Assembly: GCA_026874595.1 (NCBI GenBank)
Contig: CM049322.1
Location: 8,486,900 to 8,550,899, forward strand
Length of the DNA: 64,000 bases
Direction of reading: 5' to 3'
DNA from: Sipunculus nudus
Taxonomy: Eukaryota > Annelida > Sipuncula > Golfingiida > Sipunculidae
Shown: in pieces, positions 24,461 through 38,066 of the stretch
Position numbering within the stretch: position 1 is the first letter of the stretch
How the letters are laid out: the number at the start of each line of letters is the position of its first letter
The notes under the pieces: generated by a model
The model's input: the letters and a program-made list of their open reading frames with translations, nothing else
Told to the model about the DNA's origin: nothing
Databases searched by the model: none
Translations under genes and position numbers: made by a program

Positions 24461-26782
24461 CTCGTATCAAACAATTCAGGCCACATCACATGACACTTAA
24501 GTTTACATTTTGCAGACCCTGCCTTTTAAGTTCTTTTATCAGCAGAGGAGTCATTTGAAGAGTACCTAAGCAATTTTAATGTTACTGTTTTCGTGTAGTT
24601 TTCTTAATAGTTTATATCATACATTAAAAAATATCCCAACATTATTAAATGTTTTGTTAATAAATGTTTGTAATATATTTTTATCTACGTTTTCCCTTCT
24701 CTTTTGTTCCGTGATGAATATCACACCTTTTCACATGCACAGAAAACAAAGAAAAGAAATGTACGTAAATTACATCTCTTAATTCTATTTAAAAACAGCA
24801 CGAGAAAGCTACTGAAGAACTTTGTCAGACTTGTAGCTGAACTATTTAAAAAGTTTAATCATACATTAATAAATTTCATACTTAGGGGAATAAACTTGTT
24901 ACAAGACTCTATATCACAGCTTTTTTCCAGCACTTTTGGTTGCTTAGTTTTATTGAATATATATGCAATATTCCCTACTCAAGAATTGATATCGTTGTTC
25001 TGACCTATATATATATACTTGGTAATTACCAATTCTAAAACAGCAACTGATGAATTAACCATATCAAACAGCTTGGAAGTTATCTCTCTTCCAGCTGAGG
25101 AAATAAGTAAGGCCATGGCATAAATTATGTAGAAGTATGTACAATAATATTTTTAAAGTTGTTCAGGGTTAGGGCAATGATATTCATTAGGGCCCACTTA
25201 AAAAAAGCGGTGCCCTAGAGTGATCGCATTTGTTCGTCTGTCCATCCGTTCATCATTACGTCAGTGATATACCTGAAACTGAACATGCTTGTTCTTTCTC
25301 AAATTCATAGTAATCATTTGGGTGTATGAGGGCTTCTGACTAGTCAGAATATTAATATGGCCGCCAGAAAAAAATCGGTGATTTTCTTGAGTGCGCATCA
25401 TCTCATCGAGAGTACATTTGATATTCTCCAAATTCATTAGGCCTATGAGCCCTCAAGCCCTATTGAATTACAGATGCACCCAAAAACCAATATGGTAATA
25501 ATCGGAGATTTTCTCCTCCATGCAGTATCTCAACATAATACAAGACTTTGTTCCACCTTTCTAAAATTACCTGGAACAACTGGCGTCTTTGAGGACTCCA
25601 GCTGTTGTATATATTTGTAGACCTGCCTAGTACGCAGTATGGCCGCCAGAGCACACTCACTGATTTCTTTGATAGATATTTTACAGGACATGGACAACCA
25701 TTAGGAGATAAGTGCTTTAAAATTTAAGACTTCTGTTACATCTAAGACGGCTACCAAGCATATATTATAAATCATTTCTCAATAATTTTTTAGATAATGC
25801 TGTGATTTTTTTTCCAAAAAAAAATCTCTGTTACATTATTTGTTTTGATAAATTTCAAAACCAATCTGACATACAGTAAACCCCCGGCTGCCATTTCTAG
25901 GAACTGTCAATCGCCTATCCCTTACTGAGGACCTTTACGTTCCCAAAGCTCTAGTTCAACAAGTGTTGGAAACATTAACGTTTGCGGTGTTTTTGGTAAA
26001 TGGGATGGAGTGATGTTTTTTTATTCCTGTTCCCAAGGACACACATGAGGCTTGTAAACTGTTTGCTGCGTTATCACGAGTGCGGAAATCAAGGGCATGC
26101 AGGATATGGTTTTATAAACAATAACTATTTTTTTGGAACATCAGTGGCTCCTTCTCTCTCTCACTCTCCCTCTGAAATAGGCTGGTCTGTTGTGATCGGT
26201 TGAATCATTCATAAAACTTCCGGATGTTATAAATAAATATAATTTCTTTTCAAATTTATTTTACGAATTTAGTTTACAATATATGTAAAATACACCCTTC
26301 AATACTGGTTATTCGCTGATACAACCTTCAATACTGGTTATGCGTTGTTAAAAGTTAACACTAAGTAACCTGAATCAATTTGTTCATTCGTATATTTAGA
26401 TTAGTATAAATGATATTTTTGTGTATACATACAAGAGCTTCAATAACGTCTCAATAAAGAACTTAAAAACTATTTAGTTGTATTCCTTAGTCATAGGTCT
26501 AAATAAGTTCACACTGAAAAACATGATTCAATATCAGGTTCGTCTATACATATTTAAAAAGGCTTAATTATTCAATTCGGGCATTATACTTATTTGTATA
26601 CTGTATTGATCTATACCTTAGTGGTTGATGATATGTGATACCGCATGTACTTGTACACTGGTCAGAAATATAAACAACATCTAACGCGTTTAACTTTAAA
26701 TGGTATCAGGTATATGTGTGAAAGACCGATCGTTATAGGTTAGGTTACTGCGGTAGGTTAAGCTAAAACACTATAGTCTTTC

Positions 26783-26841
<59 letters not shown>

Positions 26842-28830
26842 TAAAACACTGAAGAAAAACAACACTATAAATTCACTACAAACTGTTCACGGGATGAGAC
26901 CCGATCGTCAGGTGAATGTTGTTAGAATGAAGCTAACGGCATGGTTTGAAAGCCGAGACTTTACGAGATTACGTATGTGCATATCGGGGAGAGCAAGAAA
27001 ATGACTGACACTGATCCTGTTGTACTCGGGGCCGGGCTCAATAGGATAAGTCGGGGTACACTAGCGATACTGGGACATAACAGGGGAAAGAGGCTTGTTT
27101 TTGTTTTATAGTTTTCTTATTTATTACAAAGATATTTTTATCAGGATGCCCATTCAGCGTAGTATGCTGATTTTAAATAGGGTCCTGATAACAGTAAACA
27201 TATCAGTTGTATACACACGTTATAAAATACACATATACTATAAATTTACACAATATAAAAGGCAAATATACGAAATAATTGAATCAATAAAGGGGTTAAT
27301 TATCACAGTTTAAATAGAGACACAGAATAAGAAATCACTCAGAGAGCTGATACATCCGACACGCATAAAACGGTATTGAATCAGCCCATATTCCTTCACT
27401 CCAGATGAAATTCAGTTTGAAATGTGATCTCGATTTTCAACATAATTATAAACAAATGGCTATTGCCCATACTTATGCAAAAATAGAATAATAAAAGATA
27501 TATTGTTATAAAAATAATAATAAAAATGTCGGATATTGTTTACAGGCTCTGACTGACTAATGTAAAACTTAAATAACGAGTGTGACACCTGCAGTAGGGG
27601 CGCGGAGTGGGGGAGATTGGTGATGGGGTAACTGAACAAGGTATACGCACAGCTCCTTTCACGAAACTTAGAAATTAATTAAAATGCTCTGGGTGGGAGA
27701 GGTTACTTGGAGGGCAGCCACGTCATCCAACAGAAAGGATGAGTCTAACCGGAAAATGGACTCCTCAGCAGCTTTTATAATACAAAAAAAATTAATAATA
27801 AATAACAGAGAACCTGTCTGCCTGAACGTTAAGAAAGGAAAGAGGCCGGGGGTTTGGGATGACAGTTGGCCAAAGTATCTAGATGGGCCCCTAGCCTGAA
27901 TTAGCTTGCAGCAAATGGAGTTTGTCAGGGTCATTATTATTATGACATTGTCACTACACCCTTCTTTTACCACGGCATATCTCAATTAAGCTTTTAATTG
28001 ATTTGAATAAAAGTATGTGATATGATGACGGCACAATTAGGTTTTCGGAAGATTCAGTTCATTTTTTAAATAAAGTACGAAAAAGAGGAGAGTAGGCAAA
28101 GAGACAGTAGACAAAAATTGGCGAATTTTTTATGGACATTTGAATGCATGATAATTTTACCAATCCTTCTTAAAATATATGCGTAATTGGTATAATCATC
28201 AGTCATCAAGCTTGGTTTATAATTTAGGCATCACGTGGACACAGTGACAAGAGTCACTTTCCTGTCCGTACAGACAACATGGTTATCTGTGATTACAGAT
28301 TGCATCAAAATATAAATAATACCCAGATAAAACCAATCCATGAAAGCAACACCCATTTATGTACTTAACACAAGAACAACTATCAGGTATATCCACATCA
28401 TGGCTAAATGTAGATATGGATTTCAGGGGACATCGATAAGGTATATTAAGTTGATTAATACACCTTGCATTCAAAATAGAGTCATTAACGTTTTAGCTAT
28501 TCTTCCCAGTGCATGTTACCCGTTGGTCTCCTTGCATGTAGATATCACTTCATAATGCATCAACGCATTTAAGGAACAACCTTTTATTTTATAAAAGGTA
28601 GTTATGTGTTAGTAATTATAAGATAATTATATGTCATGAAGTAAGCCTTAAGGACTTCGCATAGTTGCGTATATTTGTAATAGACAGGTTAGTTTTCTGA
28701 TAGATATCATCAATAGAAACAGTCAATCTATGTAATTGAGTCTGTTATACCAGTCTGGCCGGCATATCACGTTTTTGTTGATTATATATGTTTCTACTAA
28801 AATCGATTGTCTACCGATATCGATAGAACA

Positions 28831-28831
<1 letters not shown>

Positions 28832-28881
<50 letters not shown>
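28832..28881. repeat. (TA)n microsatellite, expanded in unit C
   Basis: About 50 bp of TA followed by ACATGCACACATATATTTAT. The unit B equivalent (19931-19960) is only about 30 bp and lacks the ACATGCAC part. Unit D also has ATACATGCACAAATATA here. Confidence 0.85.
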
Positions 28882-28884
<3 letters not shown>

Positions 28885-29290
28885 GCACACATATATTTAT
28901 AAATATATTCATATATATATTTAAATAATTTTTTCTTCTAAATCGATACTAATTGATCCAACTGCCGTGATGTCAAATTACCCTCAAACTTAAAGAAGTT
29001 GGTAATCCTATAAACCTAATTATTTTGCCATTTGAATTTGGAATTCTTTGTACTTCCTGGAAATGTAAACTGGATTAAATACTAAATATATATCGCTCGT
29101 AAAGTTGGATGGTTCTTACAAAGTAAATCAGACTCGCCGCTCACCAATCACAAACAACTACTTGATGATTGTAACACGTGTATCTACACCAATCACTAAC
29201 AGCCACTCAATAAACGTAACACGGAAATATAAAGCAAATACAAACAACCACTTGCTGAACGTAACACGAAATCTACACCAATCACAACTA

Positions 29291-30646
29291 GTGGCCCATG
29301 GGCCATGACGCTCAGTTAAAATTAGGCAACCTAGAACAACTAGCGACATGACTCCAAGAGTGCTCAAAATCATGTATTTTGCCAACAGACCTTAAATATA
29401 GGTTACAATGACCTTACTCTACATCCATCTGCTAACATTTGTGCAAGTGGCTAACAGAGTGTTAAATCATTTTCTTCCACACAGGTTGCAGAATATGGGT
29501 CACAGTGATATTAATACAGGTTTCCAAGATTTTTCTACAGGAACCTCTCTGGATCTTAATCAAATTAGAAGTTTCTAGTTTCAACTGTATCAAATCAATC
29601 AAATCTGTCCTATAGGGTGCTCAAATCATGTTCTTTGAAATATCTTGTACAATATAAGTAACTATGACCTAATTTCAGGTTTCCTAGGGAATTTGCCGAA
29701 GACCTCCCTGGATGTTCAGTAAGAAGACTCTCTTTCTGCTCTTTTAATAGTCAACCTGTTTTTCTGAAGGTCCCAAAAATAGAGAAAAATGCATAAAAAT
29801 TGAAAGGGGACTTTACCTGGACCTTTCTTATGTCAAGTTAGTATATTCCAGGTCCAGCTGTTATGTTACGTGCATTGTTAACGGATGACAGGCCTTTAAA
29901 AGTCTCAAAAATAGAGAACAAAAAATCTTAAAAATTGGAAAAACACAGGTGGCGCCAGCAGTCTGCAAGAACTAATAAAACACTCCATGATCAATATGCA
30001 TGGGGAAAAAACATGGTGGTCAATGCATCACTTGGTTAGATACTAGAACTTTTGTTTCAAAGTTTTAATACTTTTGAGGGCTACTTACGGGCCCCATAGC
30101 TCGGAGGACATTGCCAACAGAGACCTTATTTCAAGTTTTCAAGAAGGCTTTTCATGGACCTCCCTTGATTCCAATTATCAGATTCCAGGTCCAGCGGTTA
30201 TGATTTCTGCCCTGTTAACGGATGACAGATTATTTAGAGTTCTCAATAATAGAGAAAAACAAATCGTAAAAATTGGAAAAAAAATACAGGTGGCGCCTGC
30301 AGTATGCATGGCCTGATGAAACACTTCCTGATCGATATACATATAAAGAATCATGGTGATCAATGCATCAGTTATTCAGAGACTGGAGCTTTTGAATCCA
30401 AAATTCAAACATTGGGGGGGGGATGTACTTACGAGCCCTATAGCTTGGAGAATATGGGTGACACAGACCTAATCTCAGGTGTCCAAAGAAGATTTTTCAT
30501 AGATCTCCCTTGATGTCAAGTAAGAAGATTTCAGGACCAACGCTAACGATTGTGCCCTGTTAACGGAATGCCGGCCAGACGGACTGATGACATACGAAGA
30601 GTGATCGCTATAGTTCTGATGACTTCCATTCAGCTGAGCTCAAAAA
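29291..30646 (+). repeat. Modular repeat family 1 within unit C
   Basis: The duplicate of the element in unit B, with few substitutions. It starts GTGGCCCATGGGCCATGACG, closer to the family's presumed start than the unit B copy. Confidence 0.7.
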
Positions 30647-32891
30647 ACACTCGATGAAGGTAACACTAAAGTCTACACCAGTCACTTGTATACTTGAGTG
30701 CACATATTTTTTGGTTGTGAACAGAATTGTAACGAAGAGCCATTTGGGTCTTTTCTTTAAAAAAAGGAAAGATAACTAATGAAAAGCCTTTCATTTCTGA
30801 AACATTAGAGGAATTATAAAATCAGATAAATCATAATTCAGATCTTATTTTATGTTCCTCAAAGCCACATTGTACCGTATCATCTTAAGGGACAGAATTA
30901 GGTGGGTTGGGGATAAATTAACATCTCTAACATCCATATATAAAAGAAACTTATTTTTTCCCAATAGACTCATTAATTGATATCATGTTTACAAAAATCG
31001 TACGATTTTGTCTGCAAAAAAAATAAAAATTGGACTAAGAGCTACAGACATTTCATTTAGTGACACAATTATATCCCTGTTTAAACGCATTGACATACAA
31101 TTTTATGAAAAATACAAGATTAACGTAAATTTGATCCCATTCCCTACATTTTTAAAGATTTTCCGTTCGCTTTTTTATGTTGTGGCCCTAGTTTGCAGTA
31201 AACACTCTGTTGTTTAGTCGACTGATAGTCAAGTGAGTGAAACTGTCCCCCAGACCAGGGATAAATCTTAGTGATAGAAACGTGTCTGCTAAAGCTATAT
31301 CGTTTAAAAAATATATTCTTATAATTTTCTTTTTTCTATTCACAGATTTTAAAATGAGGTATAGGATTGATTTTTGTGTTGTTTTTTTCCTCATAAAAAT
31401 ATATTTATTTATAGCAATTTGTATAACCATTACTTGACAAACATATATTTATCTTTGTCATCATTTGAACTGTTATAACCTCACTGGCATACAAAGTCGG
31501 TTTTCACATGGATATTAAAAAGGGAGGCTTATCTTCAAACTTAAAGCCCGTATATTTTCTGTGCATAACAACTAACCATTGTTTTAACATCCTGCTTGAA
31601 CGCTGATAGTGGTTTCAAGGGATCATGATAATGGTTTTCATGGTAATCGTTCATCAGGACTTGTCATGAGGGACGTTTTTATTTTATTTCACATTTTTTT
31701 TAATTTGTATTATTGAAGCTTCTCGGCCCGTTATTCGGAGACTCCTTCCCATCACCAACATAAACGCCTAACATTCAATTTTAAACTGTAAACAAGATTC
31801 TCTATATAATCAGATGGTTGGTCCAGTCAATCCTGTGGTTCATAAGTGATTTATTTCTTTTATAAAAGTACATATGTATGTGTGTGGATGTGTGTCATCC
31901 CGGTTCAAGTGCAAGTTCCAGTCCAATCCACTCCAATCTAAGTCCACCTACTTTGTACACATGTTTGAATAATTTTATCTTCCAATACTACCCTAAAGCT
32001 TATCATGAAAAGTTTGTTCTTTTACAGTACTATTTCGTGAGTCCTTACCCCTATTCCGAATACCACACGGAAACCAGGACTGTCCATGGTCGTATTCGAG
32101 TAACCAACACAAGGACTTGATTTATGACTCGAACCCGAGACTTGGTTTTACAGTACGTATTATAATCCTTCTCTTTCTTGCCTAATTTTCACTGTGGGAT
32201 AACCAATATCCAGAAAAGTAGTGGAAGCCACGTGATATTGGTGCATTACTGACTGCACATATCGCAGTTGTAACAAAATAATGTCGCTATCATTTAAACG
32301 GTCTATAATGGGTAGAGACTTGAAAACAACGAGTCTAATTATAATACTAAGAAAACTAGATTAACTGAAATCATGTGCTAGGAAGATAAAGGGTATCAGT
32401 ATCAAAAACCTTTTGAGAATAGTTAAGGTTCAAGCAGCATGTCACTACAATGGACCATATGGACATATGCGGGTGACGTTTCAGTTGATAAGTAAAGTAT
32501 GTAGATCGAGAGAGAGTCACATATAATACCCATGGGTTTAATTGCATTTTTGGACTGTTGCACGCTTCATTGATAAAAAAGTAAAGACTGTTGTTTAATA
32601 AGTTTTCTTTCCCAAATCTGACATTGTTTTTACTAGATTAACTTTGAGTAAACATAAGTTTATATTATTTGTCGTGTGTCCCTGTCTCGAAATTTGTTCA
32701 CTTATTGTTGACTTAATCAGTCACTTAATGACTGATTTTGCTTGTTTGCTTGTTGCTGTTCTTTCTTTACCTGAACATCTGGCTAGTTTTTCCGATGCAT
32801 TTGCAAAGTTAAAAAAAAATTGCATTTTATCACTTCTTTTGTTTTGTAATTAAAATGTCCATTGACGTGTTCATTTGTATTAATATTAATT

Positions 32892-32917
32892 ATGTCCCCT
32901 GAAAGATTAGGGGACAT
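32892..32917. other. Perfect 9-bp stem hairpin, unit C
   Basis: Same stem and loop as in units A and B, with a flanking change (GATATG). Confidence 0.6.
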
Positions 32918-33136
32918 GATATGCAGCGTGGTCTGTTACATATATGTTGTTCTTAGTCTGTGTGCTGGTGATTCGATTACTGTCGATATTTTGTTTTACA
33001 TGAACTAAGGAGCGTTGCTTTATGAGATTAACGGTACCTCAGGGAAGAGTTCTTTAAGATCTGGATCTGAAGTGAAATCCCCGTACTTGCCGAATAAATT
33101 TAAGTGGTTTGTGAGAAGCGTGATATATTAAATTTA

Positions 33137-33190
<54 letters not shown>

Positions 33191-33293
33191 TAATGACAAG
33201 TGTACAGCCGACAGCACGTTAAGTAACAACCATGCTCAATAATTCACACACATTAATTTATTCTTAGTTAAATAAATGACTGATTAAACTTAC

Positions 33294-33459
33294 TTTGATT
33301 TGTGTCTTATCCTGTGCTGAGGTATCCGTCCTGTTTGGGCTTGTCGCCAAGTCAGAGACCACTCTGGATAGCGAACACGGCGTGACTGACAACTGCTTGC
33401 TTCTCACGGCGCCACCCAGCTTTGTCTGCTTGTCTGTGGTTATACCCGGAGTTTAAATA
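33294..33459 (-). promoter_or_regulatory. TATA-like promoter and 5' exon, unit C
   Basis: Same layout: TATTTAAA at 33459-33452, an exon without ATG, and donor CAAA|GTAAGT at 33294/33293. Confidence 0.42.
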
Positions 33460-35784
33460 CTCGTAGCAAACAATTCAGGCCACATCACATGACACTTAAG
33501 TTTACATTTTGCAGACCCTGCCTTTAAAGTTCTTTTATCAGCAGAGGAGTTATTTGAAGAGTACCTAAACAGTTTTAATGTTACTGTTTTCGTGTGTTTT
33601 CTTAATAGTTAATATCATACATTAAAAAATTATCCCAACATTATTAAATGTTTTGTTAATAAATGTTTGTAATATATTTTTATCTACGTTTTCCCCTTTC
33701 TTTTATTCCGTGATGAATATCACACCTTTTCACATGCACAGAAAACAAAGAAAAGAAATGTACGTAAATTACATCTCTTAATTCTATTTAAAAACAGCAC
33801 GAGAAAGCTACTGAAGAACTTTGTCAGACTTGTAGCTGAACTATTTAAAAAGTTTAATCATACATTGATAAATTTCATACTTAGGGGAATAAACGTGTTA
33901 CAAAACTCTATATCACAGCTTTTTTCCAGCACTTTTGGTTGCTTAGTTTTATTGAATATTGAATATATATGCAATATTCCCTACTCAAGAATTGATATCG
34001 TTGTTCTGACCTATATATATACTTGGTGATTACCAATTCTAAAACAGCAACTGATGAATTAACCATATCAAACAGCTTGGAAGTTATCTCTCTTCCAGCT
34101 GAGGAAATAAGTAAGGCCATGGCGTAAATTATGTAGAAGTATGTACAATAATATTTTTAAAGTTGTTCAGGGTTAGGGCATTGATATTCATTAGGGCCCA
34201 CTTAAAAAAAGCGGTGCCCTAGAGTGATCGCATTTGTTCGTCTGTCCATCCGTTCATCATTACGTCGGTGATATATCTGAAACTGAACATGCTTGTTCTT
34301 TCTCAAATTCATAGTAATCATTTGTGTGTATGAGGGCTTCTGACTAGTCAGAATATTAATATGGCCGCCAGAAAAAAATCGGTGATTTTCTTGAGTGCGC
34401 ATTATCTCATCGAGAGTACATTTGATATTCTCCAAATTCATTGAGCCTATGAGCCCTCAAGCCCTATTGAATTACAGATGCACCCAAAAACCAATATGGT
34501 AATAATCGGAGATTTTCTCCTCCATGCAGTATCTCAACATAATACAAGACTTTGTTCCACCTTTCTAAAATTACCTGGAACAACTGGCGTCTATGAGGAC
34601 TCCAGCTGTTGTATATATTTGTAGACCTGCCTAGTACGCAGTATGGCCGCCAGAGCACACTCACTGATTTCTTTTATGGATATTTTACAGGACATGGACA
34701 ACCATTAGGAGATAAGTGCTTTAAAATTTAAGACTTCTGTTACATCCAAGACGGCTACCAAGCATATATTATAAATCATTTCTCAATAACTTTTTAGATA
34801 ATGCTGTGATTTTTTTCTAAAAAAAAATCTCTGTTACATTACTTGTTTTGATGAATTTCAAAACCAATCTGACATACAGTAAACCCCCGGCTGCCATTTG
34901 AAGGAACTGTCAATCGCCTATCCCTTACTGAGGACCTTTACGTTCCCAAAGCTCTAGTTCAACAAGTGTTGGAAACATTAACGTTTGCGGTGTTTTTGGT
35001 AAATGGGATGGAGTGATGTTTTTTTATTCCTGTTCCCAAGGACACACATGAGGCTTGTAAACTGTTTGCTGCGTTATCACGAGTGCGGAAATCAAGGGCA
35101 TGCAGGATATGGTTTTATAAACAATAACTATTTTTTTGGAACATCAGTGGCTCCTTCTCTCTCTCACTCTCCCTCTGAAATAGGCTGGTCTGTTGTGATC
35201 GGTTGAATCATTCATAAAACTTCCGGATGTTATAAATAAATATAATTTCTTTTCAAATTTATTTTACGAATTTAGTTTACAATATATGTTGTAAAATACA
35301 CCCTTCAATACTGGTTATTCGCTGATACAACCTTCAATACTGGTTATGCGTTGTTAAAAGTTAACACTAAGTAACCTGAATAAATTTGTTCATTCGTATA
35401 TTTAGATTAGTATAAATGATATTTTTGTGTATACATACAAGAGCTTCAATAACGTCTCAATAAAGAACTTAAAAACTATTTAGTTGTATTCCTTAGTCAT
35501 AGGTCTAAATAAGTTCACACTGAAAAACATGATTCAATATCAGGTTCGTCTATACATATTTAAAAAGGCTTAATTATTCAATTCGGGCATTATACTTATT
35601 TGTATACTGTATTGATCTATACCTTAGTGGTTGATGATATGTGATACCGCATGTACTTGTACACTGGTCAGAAATATAAACAACATCTAACGCGTTTAAC
35701 TTTAAATGGTATCAGGTATATGTGTGAAAGACCGATCGTTATAGGTTAGGTAACTGCGGTAGGTTAAGCTAAAACACTATAGTC

Positions 35785-35840
<56 letters not shown>

Positions 35841-36285
35841 CACTGAAGAAAAACAACACTATAAATTCACTACAAACTGTTCACGGGATGCGACCCGATC
35901 GTCAGGTGAATGTTGTTAGAATGAAACTAACGGCATGGTTTGAAAGCTTAGACTTTACGAGATTACGTATGTGCATATCGGGGAGAGCAAGAAAATGACT
36001 GACACTGATCCTGTTGTACTCGGGGCCGGGCTCAATAGGATAAGTCGGGGTACACTAGCGACACTGGGACATAACAGGGGAAAGAGGCTTGTTTTTGTTT
36101 TATAGTTTTCTTATTTATTACAAAGATATTTTTATCAGGATGCCCATTCAGCGTAGTATGCTGATTTTAAATAGGGTCCTGATAACAGTAAACATATCAG
36201 TTGTATACACACGTTATAAAATACACATATACTATAAAATTACAAAATATAAAAGGCAAATATACGAAATAATTGAATCAATTAA

Positions 36286-37838
36286 GGGGTTAATTATCTC
36301 AGTTTAAATACAGACACAAAATAAGAAAGCACTCAGAGAGCTGATACATCCGACACGCATAAAACGGTATTGAATCAGCCCATATTCCTTCACTCCAGAT
36401 GAAGTCAGTTTAAAACGTGATCTCGATTTTCAACATAATTATAAACAAATGGCTATTGCCCATACTTATGCAAAATAGAAAAACAAAAGATATATTGTTA
36501 TAAAAATAATAATAAAATTGTCGGATATTGTTTACAGGCTCTGAATGACTAATGTAAAACTTGAATAACGAGTGTGACACCTGCAGTAGGGGCGCGGAGC
36601 GGGGGAGATTGGTGATGGGGTAACTGAACAAGGTATACGCACAGCTCCTTTCACGAAACTTAGAAATTAATTAAAATGCACTGGGTTAGAGAGGTTACTT
36701 GGAGGGCAGCCACCTCATCCACCAGAAAGGATGAGTCTAACCGGAAAAAATGGACTCCTCAGCAGCTTTTATAATACAAAAAAAATAATAATAAATAACA
36801 GAGAACCTGTCTGCCTGAACATTAAGAAAGGAAAGAGGCCGGGGGTTTGGGATGACAGTTGGCCAAAGTATCTAGATGGGCCCCTAGCCTGAATTAGCTT
36901 GCAGCAAATGGAGTTTGTCAGGGTCATTATTATTATGACATTGTCACTACACCCTTCTTTTTCCGCGGCATATCTCAATTTAGCTTTTAATGGATTTGAA
37001 TAAAAGTATGTGATATGATGGCATACGGCTCAATTAGGTTTTCGGAAGGGCCAGTTCATTTTTTTTAAATAAAGTACGAAAAAGAGGGGATTAGGCAAAA
37101 AGACAGTAGACAAAAATTGGCGAATTTATATGGACATTTAAATGCATGATAATTTGAAATCCTTCTTAAAATATATGCGTAATTGGTATAATCATCAGTC
37201 ATCAAGCTTGGTTTATTATTTAGGCATCACGTGGACAAAGTGACATGAATCACTTTCCTGTCCGTACAGACAACATGGTTTTGGTGGTTACAGATTGCAT
37301 CAAAATATAAATAATACCCAGATAAAACTAATCCATGAAAGCAACACCCATTTATGTACTTAACACAAGAACAACTATCAGGTATATTGACTTCCTGGCT
37401 AAATGTAGATATGGATTTCTGGGGACATCGATACGGTATATTATGCTGAGCAATACCCCTTGCTTCCAAATAGACTCCATAACGTTTAAGTTTAACTTCC
37501 CAGTGTTGTTGTTACCTGTTGGTCTCCTTGCATAAAGATATCACTTTGTAATGTATGAATGCATTTAAAAACCTGTTATTTTATAAAAGGTAATTATGTG
37601 TTAGTAATTATAGGGTAATTATATGTCATAAAGCCAGTCTTATCGGTCTTCCCATAGTGGTTGATATTTGTAATAGACAGTTAAATTTTATATTAGAAAT
37701 CATCAATAGAAACAGGCAATCTATGTGATTGAGTCTGTTATACCAGTCTGGCCGGAATATCTCAGTTTTTGTTGATTATATATGATTCTACTAAAATTGA
37801 TTTTCTACCGATATCGATAGTACGGTATATATACATGC

Positions 37839-37894
<56 letters not shown>

Positions 37895-38066
37895 CTTTTT
37901 ATGGGCCTCCCTTAATGTCAAGTAAGAAGATTCCAGGTGCAGCGGTTATGATTTCTGTCCTGTTAACATATGACAGATTATTTGGAGGAATCAAAAATAG
38001 AGAAAAAAATCGTAAAAATTGGAAAAAAAATACAGGTTGCGCCAGCAGTCTGTAGGGCCTGATGAA
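36286..38066. repeat. Large tandem duplication, partial unit D
   Basis: Matches unit B from its start to about 19935. A long (TA)n (about 37844-37893) then replaces some 1.2 kb, and the sequence resumes in the family 1 repeat (GGGCCTCCCTTAATGTCAAG). Similarity stops near 38066 and returns briefly at 38645-38765. Its sequence is closer to the left part of unit A than to B or C, for example GACTTCCTGGCTAAATG and GCTGAGCAATACCCCTTGC. Confidence 0.82.

Larger units (their letters stand above)
18393..27291. repeat. Large tandem duplication, unit B (8.9 kb)
   Basis: Almost identical to unit C along its whole length by eye; differences are mostly single bases and TA-run lengths. It contains a modular family 1 repeat, the hairpin, the promoter with 5' exon, a (TA)n run before AACACTGAAGAAAAACAACA, and no long open frame. 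Short open frames recur at equal offsets in units A-C only because the DNA is duplicated. They give no evidence of coding. Confidence 0.92.
27292..36285. repeat. Large tandem duplication, unit C (9.0 kb)
   Basis: The third unit in direct orientation. It is longer than unit B mainly through an expanded (TA)n with flanking AT-rich sequence near 28832-28920 and a longer TA run near 33140-33193. It contains the same components as unit B in the same order. Confidence 0.92.

Noticed and set aside
14002-32120. Short frames repeated at equal positions in units A-C (for example near 14002, 22902 and 31878)
   Set aside because: They recur only because the DNA is duplicated. They lack domains and they change length with single indels between units.
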